A stretch of 64,000 nucleotides of DNA from Thamnaconus septentrionalis (GCA_009823395.1 CM020515.1:13834489-13898488); one strand, 5' to 3'; counted from the first letter of the stretch, positions 46,874-59,787 are shown. Program-made: numbers and translations. Notes: generated by a model from the sequence alone, not told the origin.

Positions 46874-49800
46874 CTGTCAATAATTTCTGAAGGCCAAAAC
46901 CCTAAACAAATGGGATTTTAGCGCTGATCTCAAGCCTCCCCGCCAACCCCCCCCACACTCCAAAACGCAGAGACGCATCGACTGAGATGAATGGGAGGAA
47001 AAATTCCAAGAAACTGGCTCCGTCCGCCGCCGATAAGGAGTCGACCGCTGTCACTTTGACGCGGCGGGCCCTTCTAATACACTCGCGTCTTTGATCACTC
47101 GTCCTTGCCTCTAACATCAGCCGAGTGCCAGTTAAGAAGCGCGGCGGTGATGGGAGCTGACAGCAGTAGAGGGGGTTGGGGGTGGGTGGGGGGGGGGCGT
47201 GTCACAGCTGGAATCCGCCCCCCGACCGAGGACCCCGGCAGCCAGGCAGCAGGAGCCATGGCGGCGCTTCAGGTGCAGGACTGGAAGCATATGCTGGCGC
47301 TCGACCTCGAGTGGAGTCTCGTCCGGCGGCGCTCGGCCGTACGCAGAGCGACGGGGCACCGACTGACCTTAAGAAGATGTCCTTAAAGGGCCAGTAGTTC
47401 AACCAGGAAATGCAATTTCACCTCACTTTCCACCCACCCACCGTTAGCGGTGGAGGCTAACGGTGCTGGCATTTGTTTCTGCTGCACATAGATGTTCCAG
47501 AGTTTCATAGAGGGAGGCAGGGAGCGAGGGAAGGAAAGAGGTAATCGCTTTAATGTTTAACAAAAAAAAAGAGAAGAAAATCCATATCCCCACTGATACA
47601 AGTCACTGCGCTGCTGGTGTTCAAGTGTCTGGAAGACTTGGCAATTCATCTTGAGGACAGGAGCTGCGTTCGCTCTCACGAGTCTTGCAATTAAACAAAC
47701 CTGCCAGCCTGGTGAGGGTCCTCGCGGACGTCCATGAGGGTTTAGAAAACGTCCCCACAGTCTCTTGTCGACCGAGCAGCCAACTGGACAATGTGTGAAA
47801 TTTTTATTAATTTTGATGGCAAACTTTAAGATGCTTTATTTAGTCTCTCATAAAAGCAATGACAACAAAATGAGAGTCGACATATTTAGCCATATATAAA
47901 TACATCTACATCTGCGTTATTATTATGTATTGCCATGGAGAATTAAAGTAAGACATCAGCACAGCACTGCGGCTTCTTTTTAAATGGGACTCTGCTGCAA
48001 GAAAATAATTTTTGTTAGAATTCTTTGCATGATTTTGCAATGATTTTGGAAATTGTGGCCAATTTAATTTTTTGCTGAGGTCCATTTCCAGCTGGACTGT
48101 GGTTGATTGAACAAACGGCTCCCTGGCTGGGGACATTAACATTTTGCTGGAAAGACGTGAACGGGGAACTTACGGCGCTTTGCAATGGACGATCGATGAT
48201 TGTGGCATCGTTGACATTCGCCAGAGTGCGGGGTCTCGACTTCAGCGTCTGCAGCCCGACAAAACGTCTGCATTATCGGCCCTTGCACCTCCTCCTCCTT
48301 CTTCTCCTCATCCACCCACTTCAAGCTCCTCCCTTCTGAGTCTGCATACATATGTATACATATATTTCTTGCTGTAGCCCAGATTGATTGTTCTGGTAGT
48401 GCCGAAGCCACATGAGCCTCCACTCCCCCTCTTTTCTTCTCCTTAATCTCTTAATCAACAAACGTCCGTAACCAGTAATTTATTGCTCTCAACTCCTCCA
48501 GCGGAGCGGGCGGGCACAATTATGCCTCGATGACCAACCAAAGTCAGTTCGCTAATAAATCAACAAATCAGAAGGAAGGGGATATTTTTGTGTGTTTTTT
48601 TTGTTTTGTTTTTTTCACTCGCCGCCTGCAGGATTAATAAGTGCACTGCGACGGAGAGCCGGTGTTTGGCAATGAGGCGTGAACGTGCTGGCAGACAAAT
48701 GGAGTCTGTTCCGCCTCAGCTGATTAAGGATCAGTTTTTAGGAGAGCTCCTCGGAGGTTAAGCATGGAGATTTTTGGGGCCGTCGCCTCTTTCAGAGCCA
48801 GCAGCACCGACGGGGGAGGGAAAGAGATTCCCGTGCAGATACTGATGCTTATTTGCTTTCATATCAACGCCAGCGTGACTCGAATCTAATAAAAGTGCCT
48901 TTCTTCTCTTTGTGTTTATTTATTTATTTATTTATTTTATTTATTTATTTACTTAGGTTTGGACCTGTATGGCACATTTTACAGACGCACAAAACGTCGG
49001 CCGCTAACACGCCAATGTCTTTCCTCGGCCATCCGCACTTTGTCACCACCGGAACGTCGGGATTGTTTCATTACGGCTAAAAGGAGGCGGCGATGCAGTG
49101 GTTGAATGCCGGCTTTCCGCGCAACTAATGAAAGTGGGCCACAGCCGCCGCCGCTGCTGCGTCTCGTGTGAATAGACAAAATCAGTATCAGCTCTTTTTA
49201 CTTTTTTTCTTTCCTTTTTCTCTCCCCCTTCCCCCCAACCCCCACCTCCCAGTGTACAGCGTCATGCTCCGGTGGTCCTCTCTCCTTGCAAAACACTCTC
49301 CAATCGAACCTGTCTCCCTGCCAGAGAGCGCAGTGGGGACGGGAACAGATGGAGAAATGAATATTGCTGTGGACATCGTGTGGAGGCGGCGGTGGCGTTG
49401 GTGGGGCGGGGCCACGGCCGAGCGGGAGCAGGGGGGTGAGGGGGGCGGGCGGGTCTGCGTCGGTATTGATGGAGGGAAAGAAAGAGGAGCGCTGCATCAG
49501 TGGGCCGCAGATTGCTGCGGTGTACAGTAGCACAAATCCTAAATTCTGTGCGGCTCCGGCGGTAGCTAGGAAACAGCTGACAGTAAAACGGGGGGATCAG
49601 AGGGATTAGTGAGCCCAGTTGGAGCCCAAACAGCAACCCCTCCACTGCTCCCAGCCCGCCCCTCTGCAAACACCACGCCCACATTTCACATTTGAGCCCA
49701 GGTTTTATTTATTCCCCCCATTTTTTTTTTCTTCTGCTTGCGACCCCTCTCTGCTTAACCTCCCCTCAGTGTAATTGTTTAGTATGGACCCCCGCCCTCA

Positions 49801-50253
49801 CCCACTCCTTCTCCCCAATGCACTCTTTAGCTCTTACATACTCTCGCAGACTGGCAGTATGTAGAAAAGGTCACCGATTCAATTTTTTGGGAACGAGGCG
49901 GGCTAAATAGCAGAAGACAAGCCCGCTACACACACGCACACACACACACGCACGCACGCTGGAGTCTGATCCAGACAAAACAAAGACGCTGCGTCGCGAA
50001 GGAGAGTGGCCGTGCACCCGTCACATGTGATCAGCGCCGTCGCCCGTGATCTGAGTGAGGTTTCCTGTCACCGGGGCCCTGAGACACGGCCTGTTTAATC
50101 CTGCAAGGGGGAGCCGCGTCCCAGATGCGGCGGCCACTGTCTCCTCGCGTCTCCCGGCCTGGGAGACGTACCTAAACAAACAGGGGAGGGGGGCTACTGG
50201 GGGAGCCAAGCCGCACTTGCACTGCGTCTGGAGGACTTCTGACAAGGTTGCCT

Positions 50254-50285
50254 TCCTCCTCCTCCTCCTCCTCCTCCTCCTCCTC
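50254..50285. repeat. (CCT)n trinucleotide repeat
   Basis: About ten uninterrupted CCT units. They code for poly-Leu or poly-Arg in chance frames. Confidence 0.95.
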
Positions 50286-50945
50286 TGGGCTCCTCGCTGG
50301 AGACGCGTCGGACACGCGAATTCACTCAAGGCTCGGCGACGCGTCCCCGCCTTCACCCAAGAGAGCAAGAAGCGGACGCGGATCACTCTTGATGTGCACA
50401 TGACGGCCTCAAAACTGATTTGTGACGTCTGACTTGACTTGTCGCAGAGGCGATGGGGGGGCTGAACTCTCTACCCCCTCCGACTAATCGCCGCCGGTTC
50501 GAGCTGTTTTTGATTTTTTTTTTTTTTTTTTGAAAACGGCGGTGTTCGTTTAAAAAGTGATTTCCTCGTTCTACAAAAAGGAAACGTCGGAGCACGTTTT
50601 CCCCGAGACACCGGACACGTTGGTCGCCCGTGGGGACGGCGGGAGCGAGAGAGTCGGTGGGATTGTATCAGTTTAATGAAGTTGCTCCGGCCGCCGCTTA
50701 ATTTCATGAAATTCAATTAAAAAAGCTTTATTTCCATTTCCGCGGTAACCACTCAAGGGGTCACCATCATTAGATAATGTAAAGGAATTATGAGAAATTT
50801 AAAAAAAAAAAAAAGATGGACAATGGCGTTACTGGTGCGGCGCTGCTGCGATGGATTTTTTTGGGAGTCTGGAAGAGAAGAAATACTGCAGCCGACGAAA
50901 AAGACAAGTAATTTTACAGGGTGAAGGATGTGTGAAGATACTGTG

Positions 50946-50966
50946 GTGTGTGTGTGTGTGTGTGTG
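50946..50966. repeat. (GT)10 microsatellite
   Basis: A short uninterrupted GT run. Confidence 0.93.
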
Positions 50967-51493
50967 GGAGAGGAGGGTTGTGGCACCATGATTTACTCTT
51001 CCTGTGTGCGCTCTGCTCTGCTGAATCAAAACGAGCGTGGCACTTTGTGCAGAAAGGGACGTGGTAAACAACAGAGAGTACACGAGTACCCCAACCCAAC
51101 CCTACCTACACCACCCACCCCGACCACCCCGGCCACCAGTCTGCAGCGCTGACATATGCAAACTCAAGGGGGGGGTGGCGTTTAAAAGCTTTAATCACGG
51201 CAGCTGCCACGCTTTGCCCAACGCGGCGTTGCACTCTGCATCACCGAGAGCCTGTTTTATTAATGCTGTCCAGAGCGGAGAAGAAGCACGTCGCTGTTTG
51301 TGTGGAGGGTGGGGTGGGTTAGTTGGGGTGAGCGAAATGCATTGTGTGCCGCTGATTTAAAGTGGGGTGAAGCAGAAACAATGGCCATGAAAAAAACATG
51401 TCCAGCCAGCCGAGCCGGCATGGAGCGAGATTCCATTTACTTCCCAAGACGACGCGGCCCCCAAAATGGTGCGCGGCTGCAAAGTGGCTGCGG

Positions 51494-51527
<34 letters not shown>
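51494..51527. repeat. (GA)n microsatellite
   Basis: A GA run with one extra GG near its right end. Confidence 0.95.
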
Positions 51528-53077
51528 CGTCAAACAGGAAAGTGCGGCGGCGGACCCGTCCGTCGTCATGGGAGCAGTGAAGCAGTTGGGAGGTTTTATT
51601 TTTTGAATTTTTTTTTACTGCTACGGCGGTACGAGCTGCTCCCCAGATGTTGCACAACCACCTAAAGTTGGTCTGCTTCTTCCCTTCCAAGGTGGCCACA
51701 GCCAATCAGCTGCCTCCGTCTGACCATCTGCCTGCCTGCACCACACAACTTCACTTCCTGTTTTGCTACATCCATAGATTTCTTTTTTCCGTCTTCTCTT
51801 TTTCCATATCTGATATCAGTGTCACTGTTGGCACAGATATTATTTTTGCCGATGTCCCGATTTTGTTCACATTGATAACAAATACTCGAACGCAACACGA
51901 GGGTGGGATTTCTGCATGTACCAACATAAACCATGATTTAAAACTAATTGAAAAAGTACTGACCTGCTGATTTTTTTGTATTTGTTTACGAGATTTTTGT
52001 TCTTCAACATTTGGATGACAAGAAAGTTATTTGTTGTGACACACTTAAATGATTAATAATTTGCTACCCCCCCAAAAAAAAAAAAATTGCCTCCAAACTA
52101 TTATTTTAATTAGAAATCATCTTTCGGTTCAATTACATTTTAGCGTCTTTGTGTCTCAAGGGGTCAGTGGGCTAATATGTTTTTTGAATGAGCGACTAAT
52201 CACCGCGTTCACATCATAATCAGGATTTCATTTAAAATAATCGGGACGGCGTCTCAGCCCCGGAGGCTGCGGGGTGGGGGTGAGGGAGATGGGGTGGGGG
52301 GTTGGCGTTTGCGCTCGCCTGGATGACTCCATCATGGGCCTTACGTGACACGTGCGAGCCAATCAGAGCCAGCCAACCAGCCAGCGTAGCTGAATTTTGT
52401 GCGGCGCGGTGCCTTAATTGCGGCTCATTAGCGGGCGCCGTCGTTCGCACCAGTCATTCCGCACGATTAAGCGGCTGCCGCGAGACGCTACGGGGCAGAG
52501 AGCCGCGGCGGGTCAAAAGGAGGGGAGGCGGGGAAGAGCCAAAAAAAAATAAAGGTTATAATTAATTCCCACTTAAACAAATGATTTCATATTATGAAAG
52601 GCCTATACAGTGTCATTTCTATTGAGATCCTCCCTAGGGGACCGGCGCAAGTGGCGGCGGTGGCGGCTGATGAGTGTTTCTGTTGCGGGCAGCGTGGAAA
52701 CGAGGCGGCGCGGCGGTCGATGGAAATCAGGAGCCATTGTTGTTTGACAGCAGCCACCTTTCGCCGCTGATTGCCGGCGTTATTAATTTTTCTCGCCGAG
52801 ATGAGAGGAGGCAGGCTCTCCCTGCAGCCCCCCCACCCGTCCGCCACCTCCACCACCACCGCCGCCGCCTGGCATTAAAGAAGCCGCCGCTGTGAATGAC
52901 ACTCGGGGCTAATGAATATGAATACATTGATAAAAATAGGCACGGGCTCTCCTCTCAGCGCAGATTGGGAGTGACAGTCACATCGGTTGGGCACCGCTTG
53001 ATGAAAGAGGGAGCCGCTGCCCCTGGAGATGGAGGATGTTGCAGGGATCAGACAAACAACGTGCATGCAGGCACGCA

Positions 53078-53079
<2 letters not shown>

Positions 53080-53121
<42 letters not shown>
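53080..53121. repeat. (CA)20 microsatellite
   Basis: An uninterrupted CA run. Confidence 0.96.
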
Positions 53122-53126
<5 letters not shown>

Positions 53127-53341
53127 CCTCAGCCTCATGACATTCAAAATGGCTCCAGCATTTAAGAGTGACAGCCTCGTCATCTGCTGATACTATTTAC
53201 TCACCGGACACAGTCTGATGCGTCCTGGCCTCTTTCTACCTCGCTAATTGCTCCATTTGTGTGACGTGTCAGAGGCAACAGCTTATTTATGCCGTGTTTG
53301 AATTCTGGAACAGGTTGTTTGTTCTTCTTTATTTAGTAATA

Positions 53342-53374
53342 TATCTATCTATCTATCTATTTATCTATCTATAC
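53342..53374. repeat. (TATC)n tetranucleotide repeat
   Basis: About eight TATC units with one TTTATC variant, lying 18 bases left of the hAT-like element. Confidence 0.94.
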
Positions 53375-53392
53375 AGTATATATACAGACATA

Positions 53393-53902
53393 TACTGTAA
53401 TTTCCAGACTATAAAGCGCACCTGAATATAAGCCGCACCAGCTAAATTTATGGGAAAAAACATATACAAGCCGCACTGGACTATAAGCCGTAGGTGTTTC
53501 ATCAGGAAACGGGTCCGTGGAGCGGATCGGTTTGGCGGCTGCGAGCCTGCGACTCTGGACTCGCAGGCTCCCGCTGGGTCCCGCTGGTCACCTCGGTTAA
53601 TTGGTATGGAGTCGGACCAGAAGTCGAGGCAGCCACACACCGGAGCTCACAAAGACAGAGCGCATAAAGACAAGAGAACATACAGACGAGAGCCAAAACA
53701 GAAAAGTTGCTCACTGAACCCACTGAACACACGTCGAACCGCTGTCACTTTTTCTTCATGCGCTTGTCTCGTTTTTGCACTTCCTGCTGAAGCGCCCCCT
53801 GGCGGATGAAGTAAAATCCACAGAAAAGCCGCACCTTTGCATAAGCCGCATGATTCAAAGCGTGGGAAAAAAGTAGCGGCTTATCGTCCGGAAAATACGG
53901 TA
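53393..53902. mobile_element. Non-autonomous hAT-like DNA transposon (510 bp)
   Basis: The left end TACTGTAATTTCCAGACTAT and the complement of the right end, TACCGTATTTTCCGGACGAT, match at about 17 of 20 positions. The flanks CAGACATA and CATACATA agree at 7 of 8 bases, which fits the 8-bp target duplications of hAT elements, though the flanks are low-complexity. Sub-terminal motifs such as TATAAGCCGCA recur in direct and shifted form (near 53429, 53481 and 53841). A perfect 10-bp stem, GAGCCTGCGA/TCGCAGGCTC, lies at 53543-53570. There is no transposase. A 119-residue open frame inside is not recognised and is probably chance. Confidence 0.85.
53792..53805 (-). promoter_or_regulatory. CTCF-like motif inside the hAT-like element
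   Basis: GCGCCCCCTGGCGG on the plus strand is CCGCCAGGGGGCGC on the minus strand, one base from the vertebrate CTCF core CCACNAGGGGGCGC. Binding is inferred from sequence only. Confidence 0.4.
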
Positions 53903-54091
<189 letters not shown>

Positions 54092-54639
54092 TCTGCATTA
54101 CATTTCTGACCGTACCCATCTCCCAATTCATAATAATGAATTATCTTAGGTTTTAGGTCAGTGGAGAGTTGTGGCCCCATGTTGCCACTCTCTCAGAAAG
54201 AACCCAGGACAAGCACAGTCAGCAACTACCTGTGTGAAATAGACTTTTTCATGATTGGTTCCACCTGTCTTTGTAGCTGACGGTCTAACGAGCTAATCAA
54301 AGCAATTTTGTGCTGCAGCTTGTCGGCTATAAATCCATATAGGTCTTGAAATGAATGCGATTGCCCAAACTTTTGCACATCCCATTTTTCACATTTTATT
54401 TTTTTTAGAATAAGACTATGTAATGCTACTCTAAGAATTTTGGTCTGGAAAACACTCAATTTTCTACATCTCTGTAGGAAAACACCTCTTGCTGTGATCT
54501 TCTCTTATAAGGTTAGAGCAAATTATCATGAAATCTCAGAGGGGCGCATACCACTGTATATAGACATATATACATATTTAATCCACAGGTTGTCATATTG
54601 TTTTGCCACCGCTGATTAATGTCGCCCAAACGGCACATT

Positions 54640-54870
54640 TACATTTCCCGTCAGCCAATTTATGGACTTTCTCCTGTGGACACAAAGGCCGGTAATTTAT
54701 TGTCATTAACGCAACAATTTGTTATTTTTCGCGACTCCGGCGACGGGACGAGATGAAGTTAATTTTGGACCCCGCGCTCCGCGAGTTTAGTCATTTTGCG
54801 CAAAGTCATTAGCTCACATCCATTAGCGATCAACAGCCGGCGAGCGAGGGGCCGATTGCCTCGTTATGCA
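54640..54870. promoter_or_regulatory. Candidate cis-regulatory DNA
   Basis: A repeat-free stretch with CCAATTTATGG, GTAATTTATTGTCATTAA, GTTAATTTTGG, AGTCATTAGC and CATTAGCGATCAA. Many homeodomain/Pbx-like words occur with no open frame. Enhancer-like by texture only. Confidence 0.3.
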
Positions 54871-55883
54871 CAAGGGGGGAAAGGCTCGTTGGCTTCTTGC
54901 TGCTCTAAAGGAGAGTTAAGACGTGCGTGCTTTCCCTTTTCCGTTAGAGAGTAAAAAAATGCGGTCTGTTGTAAACCTTTCAATTTTTACCGCCGCTTTT
55001 TGCCTTTCATTTTTCAATTTTCAGAAGTTGAAAAGCCAAAACTCGGGTTGTAAAAAAGCAATTTCACACCGGTGCTGCTGGGCTTGGTCTCTAATAACTA
55101 GTGCAGCACCCGTTGTTAGCACATAAACACAACTGTTCAACAAAATTATATGCAAATTTTTGAAATGGCACAACACAACCCCAATGAAAGCTATCCAAAG
55201 CGTAACTTTAGGACAAAGCTGAAGCTGAGTCATGATGGTGAAATGCAGGTCTGGCTACTACAGCCTACCTGGATTATAGCGGATACGTAGCGTAGCATGA
55301 CAAGGCTTAAGTTATCGCAAGAGCTTGTACACACACATACACACCTTGACATAGTGACATACAGATTTAGAGAAAATTGCGTTTTATAAAGAGAACTTCA
55401 AATTCCATTTGCTTCAAAGTTGAATCGTCCTTATTCAGATGCAGAAACACTGAGCCCAGTATTTAAACTAGTCACTTTTCAAGTTGCCTATTTCATGATC
55501 AGATGAAACACATCCACTTGCCCATTAATGTGTCCTCCTGCGCTACAGTACATGTTTTTTTTTTAGTTTTCTCTTTTCCTAAATAACTATTTTGTTTTCT
55601 CGCTCATCGACTCGCAAAAGTAAAAAATAAAAACAAAGACGCCCCTCTGCGTTGTCAGCTGACTGGCTTGGCGTGGTTCCTCTTTAGCATAGATAAGAGA
55701 TATCGGAATGGGAGAAATATGCAAATATGATCGTCTGGTTTTCCTTGGGAGGCGTCAGATGCAGCCGACTAATTGAGAGCTCTTATTTGATTTGTCGCAG
55801 TGCAATAATGCCGAGATGTAATTTGTCATGCTGTTTAGAAACAACAGCGCTACAGGTTTTCACCCCCCACAAACACACACACA

Positions 55884-56005
55884 CTTCTTCTTCTTCCTCC
55901 TCCACCCATTCCTCCTTCTCTTCCTCCTCCTCTACCTCCTCCCACACCTCCTCTTCCTTCTCCTCCACCTCCTCCTCCTCCTCCTCTTCCTCGTCCTCCT
56001 CCTCT
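55884..56005. repeat. (CTC/CTT)n polypyrimidine tract
   Basis: About 120 bases of almost pure pyrimidine on the plus strand in CTT and CTC units. It can form triplex DNA. Open frames across it read poly-Ser, poly-Glu or poly-Leu. Confidence 0.95.
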
Positions 56006-56453
56006 CACTCTGAGTTTTTGCAACTCCCAGTCCCAGTCTGGGAGATTTGCTCAGATGGAGTCAAGCAGCAGCGGGTTCAACTCTGCAGCTCTGACGGACA
56101 GACGGACGTGACCTTGGCCAACGCTCCCCCGGCAGCCACTCGGGGAGCCGCACGGCTTGACGGACTCTAACCTTGAGCCAGGTTTCCCGCCACGCCAAGC
56201 GCGGCGGGTTTCTTCTTCTTTTTTCTTTCTTTCTTTTTGAAAGACCCGGAGAAAAACTCACCGAGCGGCTGACTTAACTGGGTTAGACTGCACCCGTGGT
56301 TGGCCAGCCATCAAAGTGAACTAATTAACAGCTGCAACAACCTTGAAAACGCCGCAGACGGCGGCGCGTTTAGCAACGTTACCCCCCCAAACTTCCCCTC
56401 CACTCCCCCGCCGCTATTACTCCCCGTTTCTCCTTCACCACTTCCCGCCGCCG

Positions 56454-56509
56454 CTCCTCTTGCTGCTCCTCTTGCTGCTCCTCTTGCTGCTCCTCTTGCT
56501 GCTGCTGCT
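56454..56509. repeat. 12-bp minisatellite, 4 units (CTCCTCTTGCTG)
   Basis: Four exact 12-bp units and a CTG tail. The minus strand reads as repeated AARG in the chance frame. Confidence 0.95.
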
Positions 56510-57430
56510 TCCACAGTTTATTTTGCACCTTGAACAACAGTTACTTTATAATCTCCTTTCTTTTCTTTTTTTTTACTTTCCCCTGCCCGCGCAGAAATTA
56601 GGTTGGAAGCACCTTCCCTATCGCACGCTCGCGTGGAAAATTGGAGTGGCGTGGAAGTCGGATGAAAGCTCCACGTTGCCCCCCCTGAAAAAAACATGTT
56701 GGTTTTGCGGTGGATGGAGACAGACAGGAGGGAGGAAGGGAGGGAGTGAGGGAGCGGCAAAGAAAAAAAGGAAAAAAGCCTCCACTCGTCACTGTCAAGG
56801 AGGCTCTTGGAGAAGAGAAAAAAAAGGAAACGGCTTAATGGAATGACTCATTTATTTTCTTGTTATTTGCGCGGCGGAACGTTGTTATGGCGGCTACAAA
56901 GACGTTCAACGCCAGTTTCCCTGGAGGGTTTCTGTCAATAGGGGAAAAAAAAGTTGAGACTTCCTCTGATTTTTTTGTGTCAAGTCGGACGTCTCGCTTC
57001 GCTTTGAACCCCAAGGATTTCAGTTTTGATTTCCACCTGATTCAGCTCGCTGGCCTCTGTTCTTCTATCAGCAGCGGTCAGGGAGCCAATCCCACGTTAT
57101 TGAATCATAAATAAATAGAAACGTGTGTTCCGGCTGTACTTGATCCCCCTTCTTCCCTTCTCCCCTTCCCACCCCACTTGTTTCTTCTTCTTCTCCTCTC
57201 TCACTTCCCCGGCAGCAGCTGGGTCCATGTATGGGCTGTAATGGCCTGTATATATGCAGGGTTTCACATTTCAATCACCGGCAGCGGGCGGCCGAAATTG
57301 GCGGTTTTTAAAGATGAAGTCGAAAATGGGAAAGTGGCTGTCGCTGCTGTCGCTGCTGTCGCTGCATGAGGAAGCACGTTTGGGTCCGGCCCCGACTGCC
57401 CCCCAACCCCCAGCCCCAGCCCCAGATTAG

Positions 57431-57815
57431 TCTTGGTCTCGAGACCAGTTTTTAAGGGTCTCGTCTCAGACTCTGAGGCATTTTTCCTGGGTCTTGTCTC
57501 GGTCTCGGACTAGATGGACTTAGGATTTTTGATCAAGACCGGTCGAGACTGAGCCAACACCACAATAACAGATAATAACGGAAAAGAATCCAGCTGCTAC
57601 CATTTTACGCTCTCTTTGTAACACCCAGAGTGACCCCCTTTTTCCTAGTTTATTCATTTTTTAATTTTATGAAGCAAAGTTGTTTTTTGAAAATGGTTCA
57701 AAATAGCTGGCAAAGCAGCAAAATGTTCTCGATCTCGATACTCACTAGTCTTGATAAAGTCTTGGTCTGGATTGGCGCCGTCTTGACTACAACACTATGC
57801 CAGCCGGCCGGACGA
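57431..57815. repeat. TCTCG-rich dispersed repeat (fish type)
   Basis: It has a perfect palindrome GGTCTCGAGACC at 57435-57446, then several GTCTCGGTCTCGGACT-type phrases, CAAGACCGGTCGAGACTGAG near 57534, and at the right side GTCTTGACTACAACACT. The mix of GTCTTGG/GTCTCG units with an ACTACAACACT end matches a common teleost interspersed repeat. About 160 bases of AT-richer DNA (57560-57720) lie between the two halves. The boundaries are uncertain. Confidence 0.5.
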
Positions 57816-57899
57816 GTCTCGAGCTGAGTCCCCCGGCACCTTCCGCGCGCTGGCGCTAAACGATTTTCCCCGGCGCAGGTCGCGGCGGCGGCGGCGGGA

Positions 57900-58120
57900 A
57901 CGTTAAGATTTGAGGAAGCGTTTCATAATGGCCTCCCACGATCAATGATTCATCAGTGGGAACCATTAAATATGCAGCCATAAATGATGTATTTGGCCGC
58001 GATGAGGTGGATCCGCAGTCTGGCGCGCTAAATGTCAGCGGGCCGCTCGCGCTCATGCTAATCAGCTGTTTGTAATAATTGATGCTTCTCGTTGTCGTTT
58101 GGTTGTAAAAGGCCACATGT
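57900..58120. promoter_or_regulatory. Candidate cis-regulatory DNA
   Basis: A compact, repeat-free stretch with CGATCAATGATTCATC, CATTAAATATGCAGCCATAAA (the latter octamer- and Hox/Cdx-like), CATGCTAATCAGC and GTAATAATTGATGC. It contains no open frame. It is among the most enhancer-like segments of the window. Inference only. Confidence 0.33.
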
Positions 58121-59787
58121 AGAGTGACGTTCGCCTGTTCGGTTTTTCTATTTTATTTTGTTTTTTATCACCTCTGGAGTAAATTTCATCTTTCGTTCCT
58201 CTCTGTCACCTCCTCCTCTTCCTCCTTTTGCCACATTAAGCGAACATTCATTCCGCAGCTGATGGCGACGAGGAATGAGCGCATTTAACTTTCCGGCTTG
58301 CTCGTCAGTCAGAGCGAGTGACCAGGCGAGCTCCGCCCCCCTCCGCACCACCTCACTTTTATTATATGACTATTTGTGGCTGACAGTATCGACTCTCTGA
58401 CGCCTCCCTCTGCCTAAGTGAATCGTCCACTTTTCACCGTCGGGACCAAACTGACTTTTCATCACTTTCCCCTCCGTTTTTTTCACTCTCGGCATGAAGG
58501 AGATCAGATGATGATTTGAAAGAGAAAAAAAGGCAAAAGTGAAGAAAAAAAAATACCGCTCCACTCCAGCAGCAGCGGCGGCCACCGCTGGTATTTGAAG
58601 CCTCTGCTTCAGTGGCTGCAGCCCCTCCGGCTGCATTTATTGCTTTATTGATTAGCATCACCAGCCTGTAATTTGGCAGAATGTGATTAAAGATCGCGAG
58701 CGACGTCTCGCTGCTGCTGCTGTTGCTGCTGCTGATGTGTCACGTTGATCAACAGGCGCTTGGAACAAACGGGCAGACACTTGCGAGACGGGGGAGAGGA
58801 GGCTGGAGGAAGAGGGAGGAAGAGGGTGGATGGCGAGGGGGCGGGGGAGGGGCACCGCATTCCTGTCATAGACATCAATGGCTTTAAATCTCCCCGGCTA
58901 ACCTTTTAATGCTCTCAGATCCTTATGGCTGGCCGGGTAATTGATTGTGTTTGGTCTAATGGGATTAAGAGGCAGTAGTGGCCTTGGGGCTGGACACAGT
59001 GGCTGGCGGTGGCGGCCAGAGGAGAAGACCACAAAGAGGGGGAGGAGGGACAGCGCAGGGATAACGGCCCACCCAGTGAACGTCGATGGAGGTCTTGCGT
59101 GGTGCCTAAAATGAGTGAATGAGCTTTGAGTGAGAGTGAGGCAAGTAGGAGAAAGACTTGGAAGAAAAATCAGGTTGGTAAGGATAGCTGCAGGTGTGTT
59201 TCTCAGTCCGGCCCTTAATTAGCGGCGGGAGAGCCAAGCCGACGTTCCGATTCCCCCCAGTGGGAAGCTTGTTAGCGTAAGGGATGCTGTCTGCCGGCTG
59301 TTGGTTTTTGGTGCTGTTTTTCTCTTCGCTGTGGGTGAGTCACCGGGTCTGCAGCGAGATGAAAGTGGCGAGGTGAGGGAGGGAACGCCGAGAGAGCCCG
59401 AACACACACACACACTTACTTCATCACCTGGGACAAAGCCAGTCCCATCCCAACTCATCAACAAACGCCGCTCCTCCCTCCCCTCACCCTCCTCACGCTC
59501 TTCATCTTCCTCACCCTCCTCTTCTTCCCTCTACTCCAGCACCTCCATCAGAGCTGCCGTCCGGCCCGACGTGTCCGTCTGCCAGCCGCCTTTTCTTCTC
59601 CCCTGAATTATTTTTAACTTTCCTGGCACACTTGGGAAGAGATAAAAGCAAAAGTTTTTGTGGGGGAGCGTCGAGGGGGATGAAGACTGACGCGGTCAGT
59701 CGCCTTTTCTTTGGGTTTTTCTCTTGTTGAAGTTTTCGCCGATTGCGTGCAGCTCTCCTGCGTTCCATTTATTTTCACCTGTCTGTA

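Larger units (their letters stand above)
46874..53341. other. Presumed intron 1 (middle part), non-coding
   Basis: No exon can be firmly supported. A start codon in a strong Kozak context at 47258 opens a 42-residue frame of unknown meaning. It contains CTC, GT, GA and CA arrays (listed), a GGGTGGG-rich run near 47175-47200, a TTTA run near 48917-48952, and candidate enhancer texture at about 48480-48760, 50690-50790 and 52880-52950. Confidence 0.45.
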
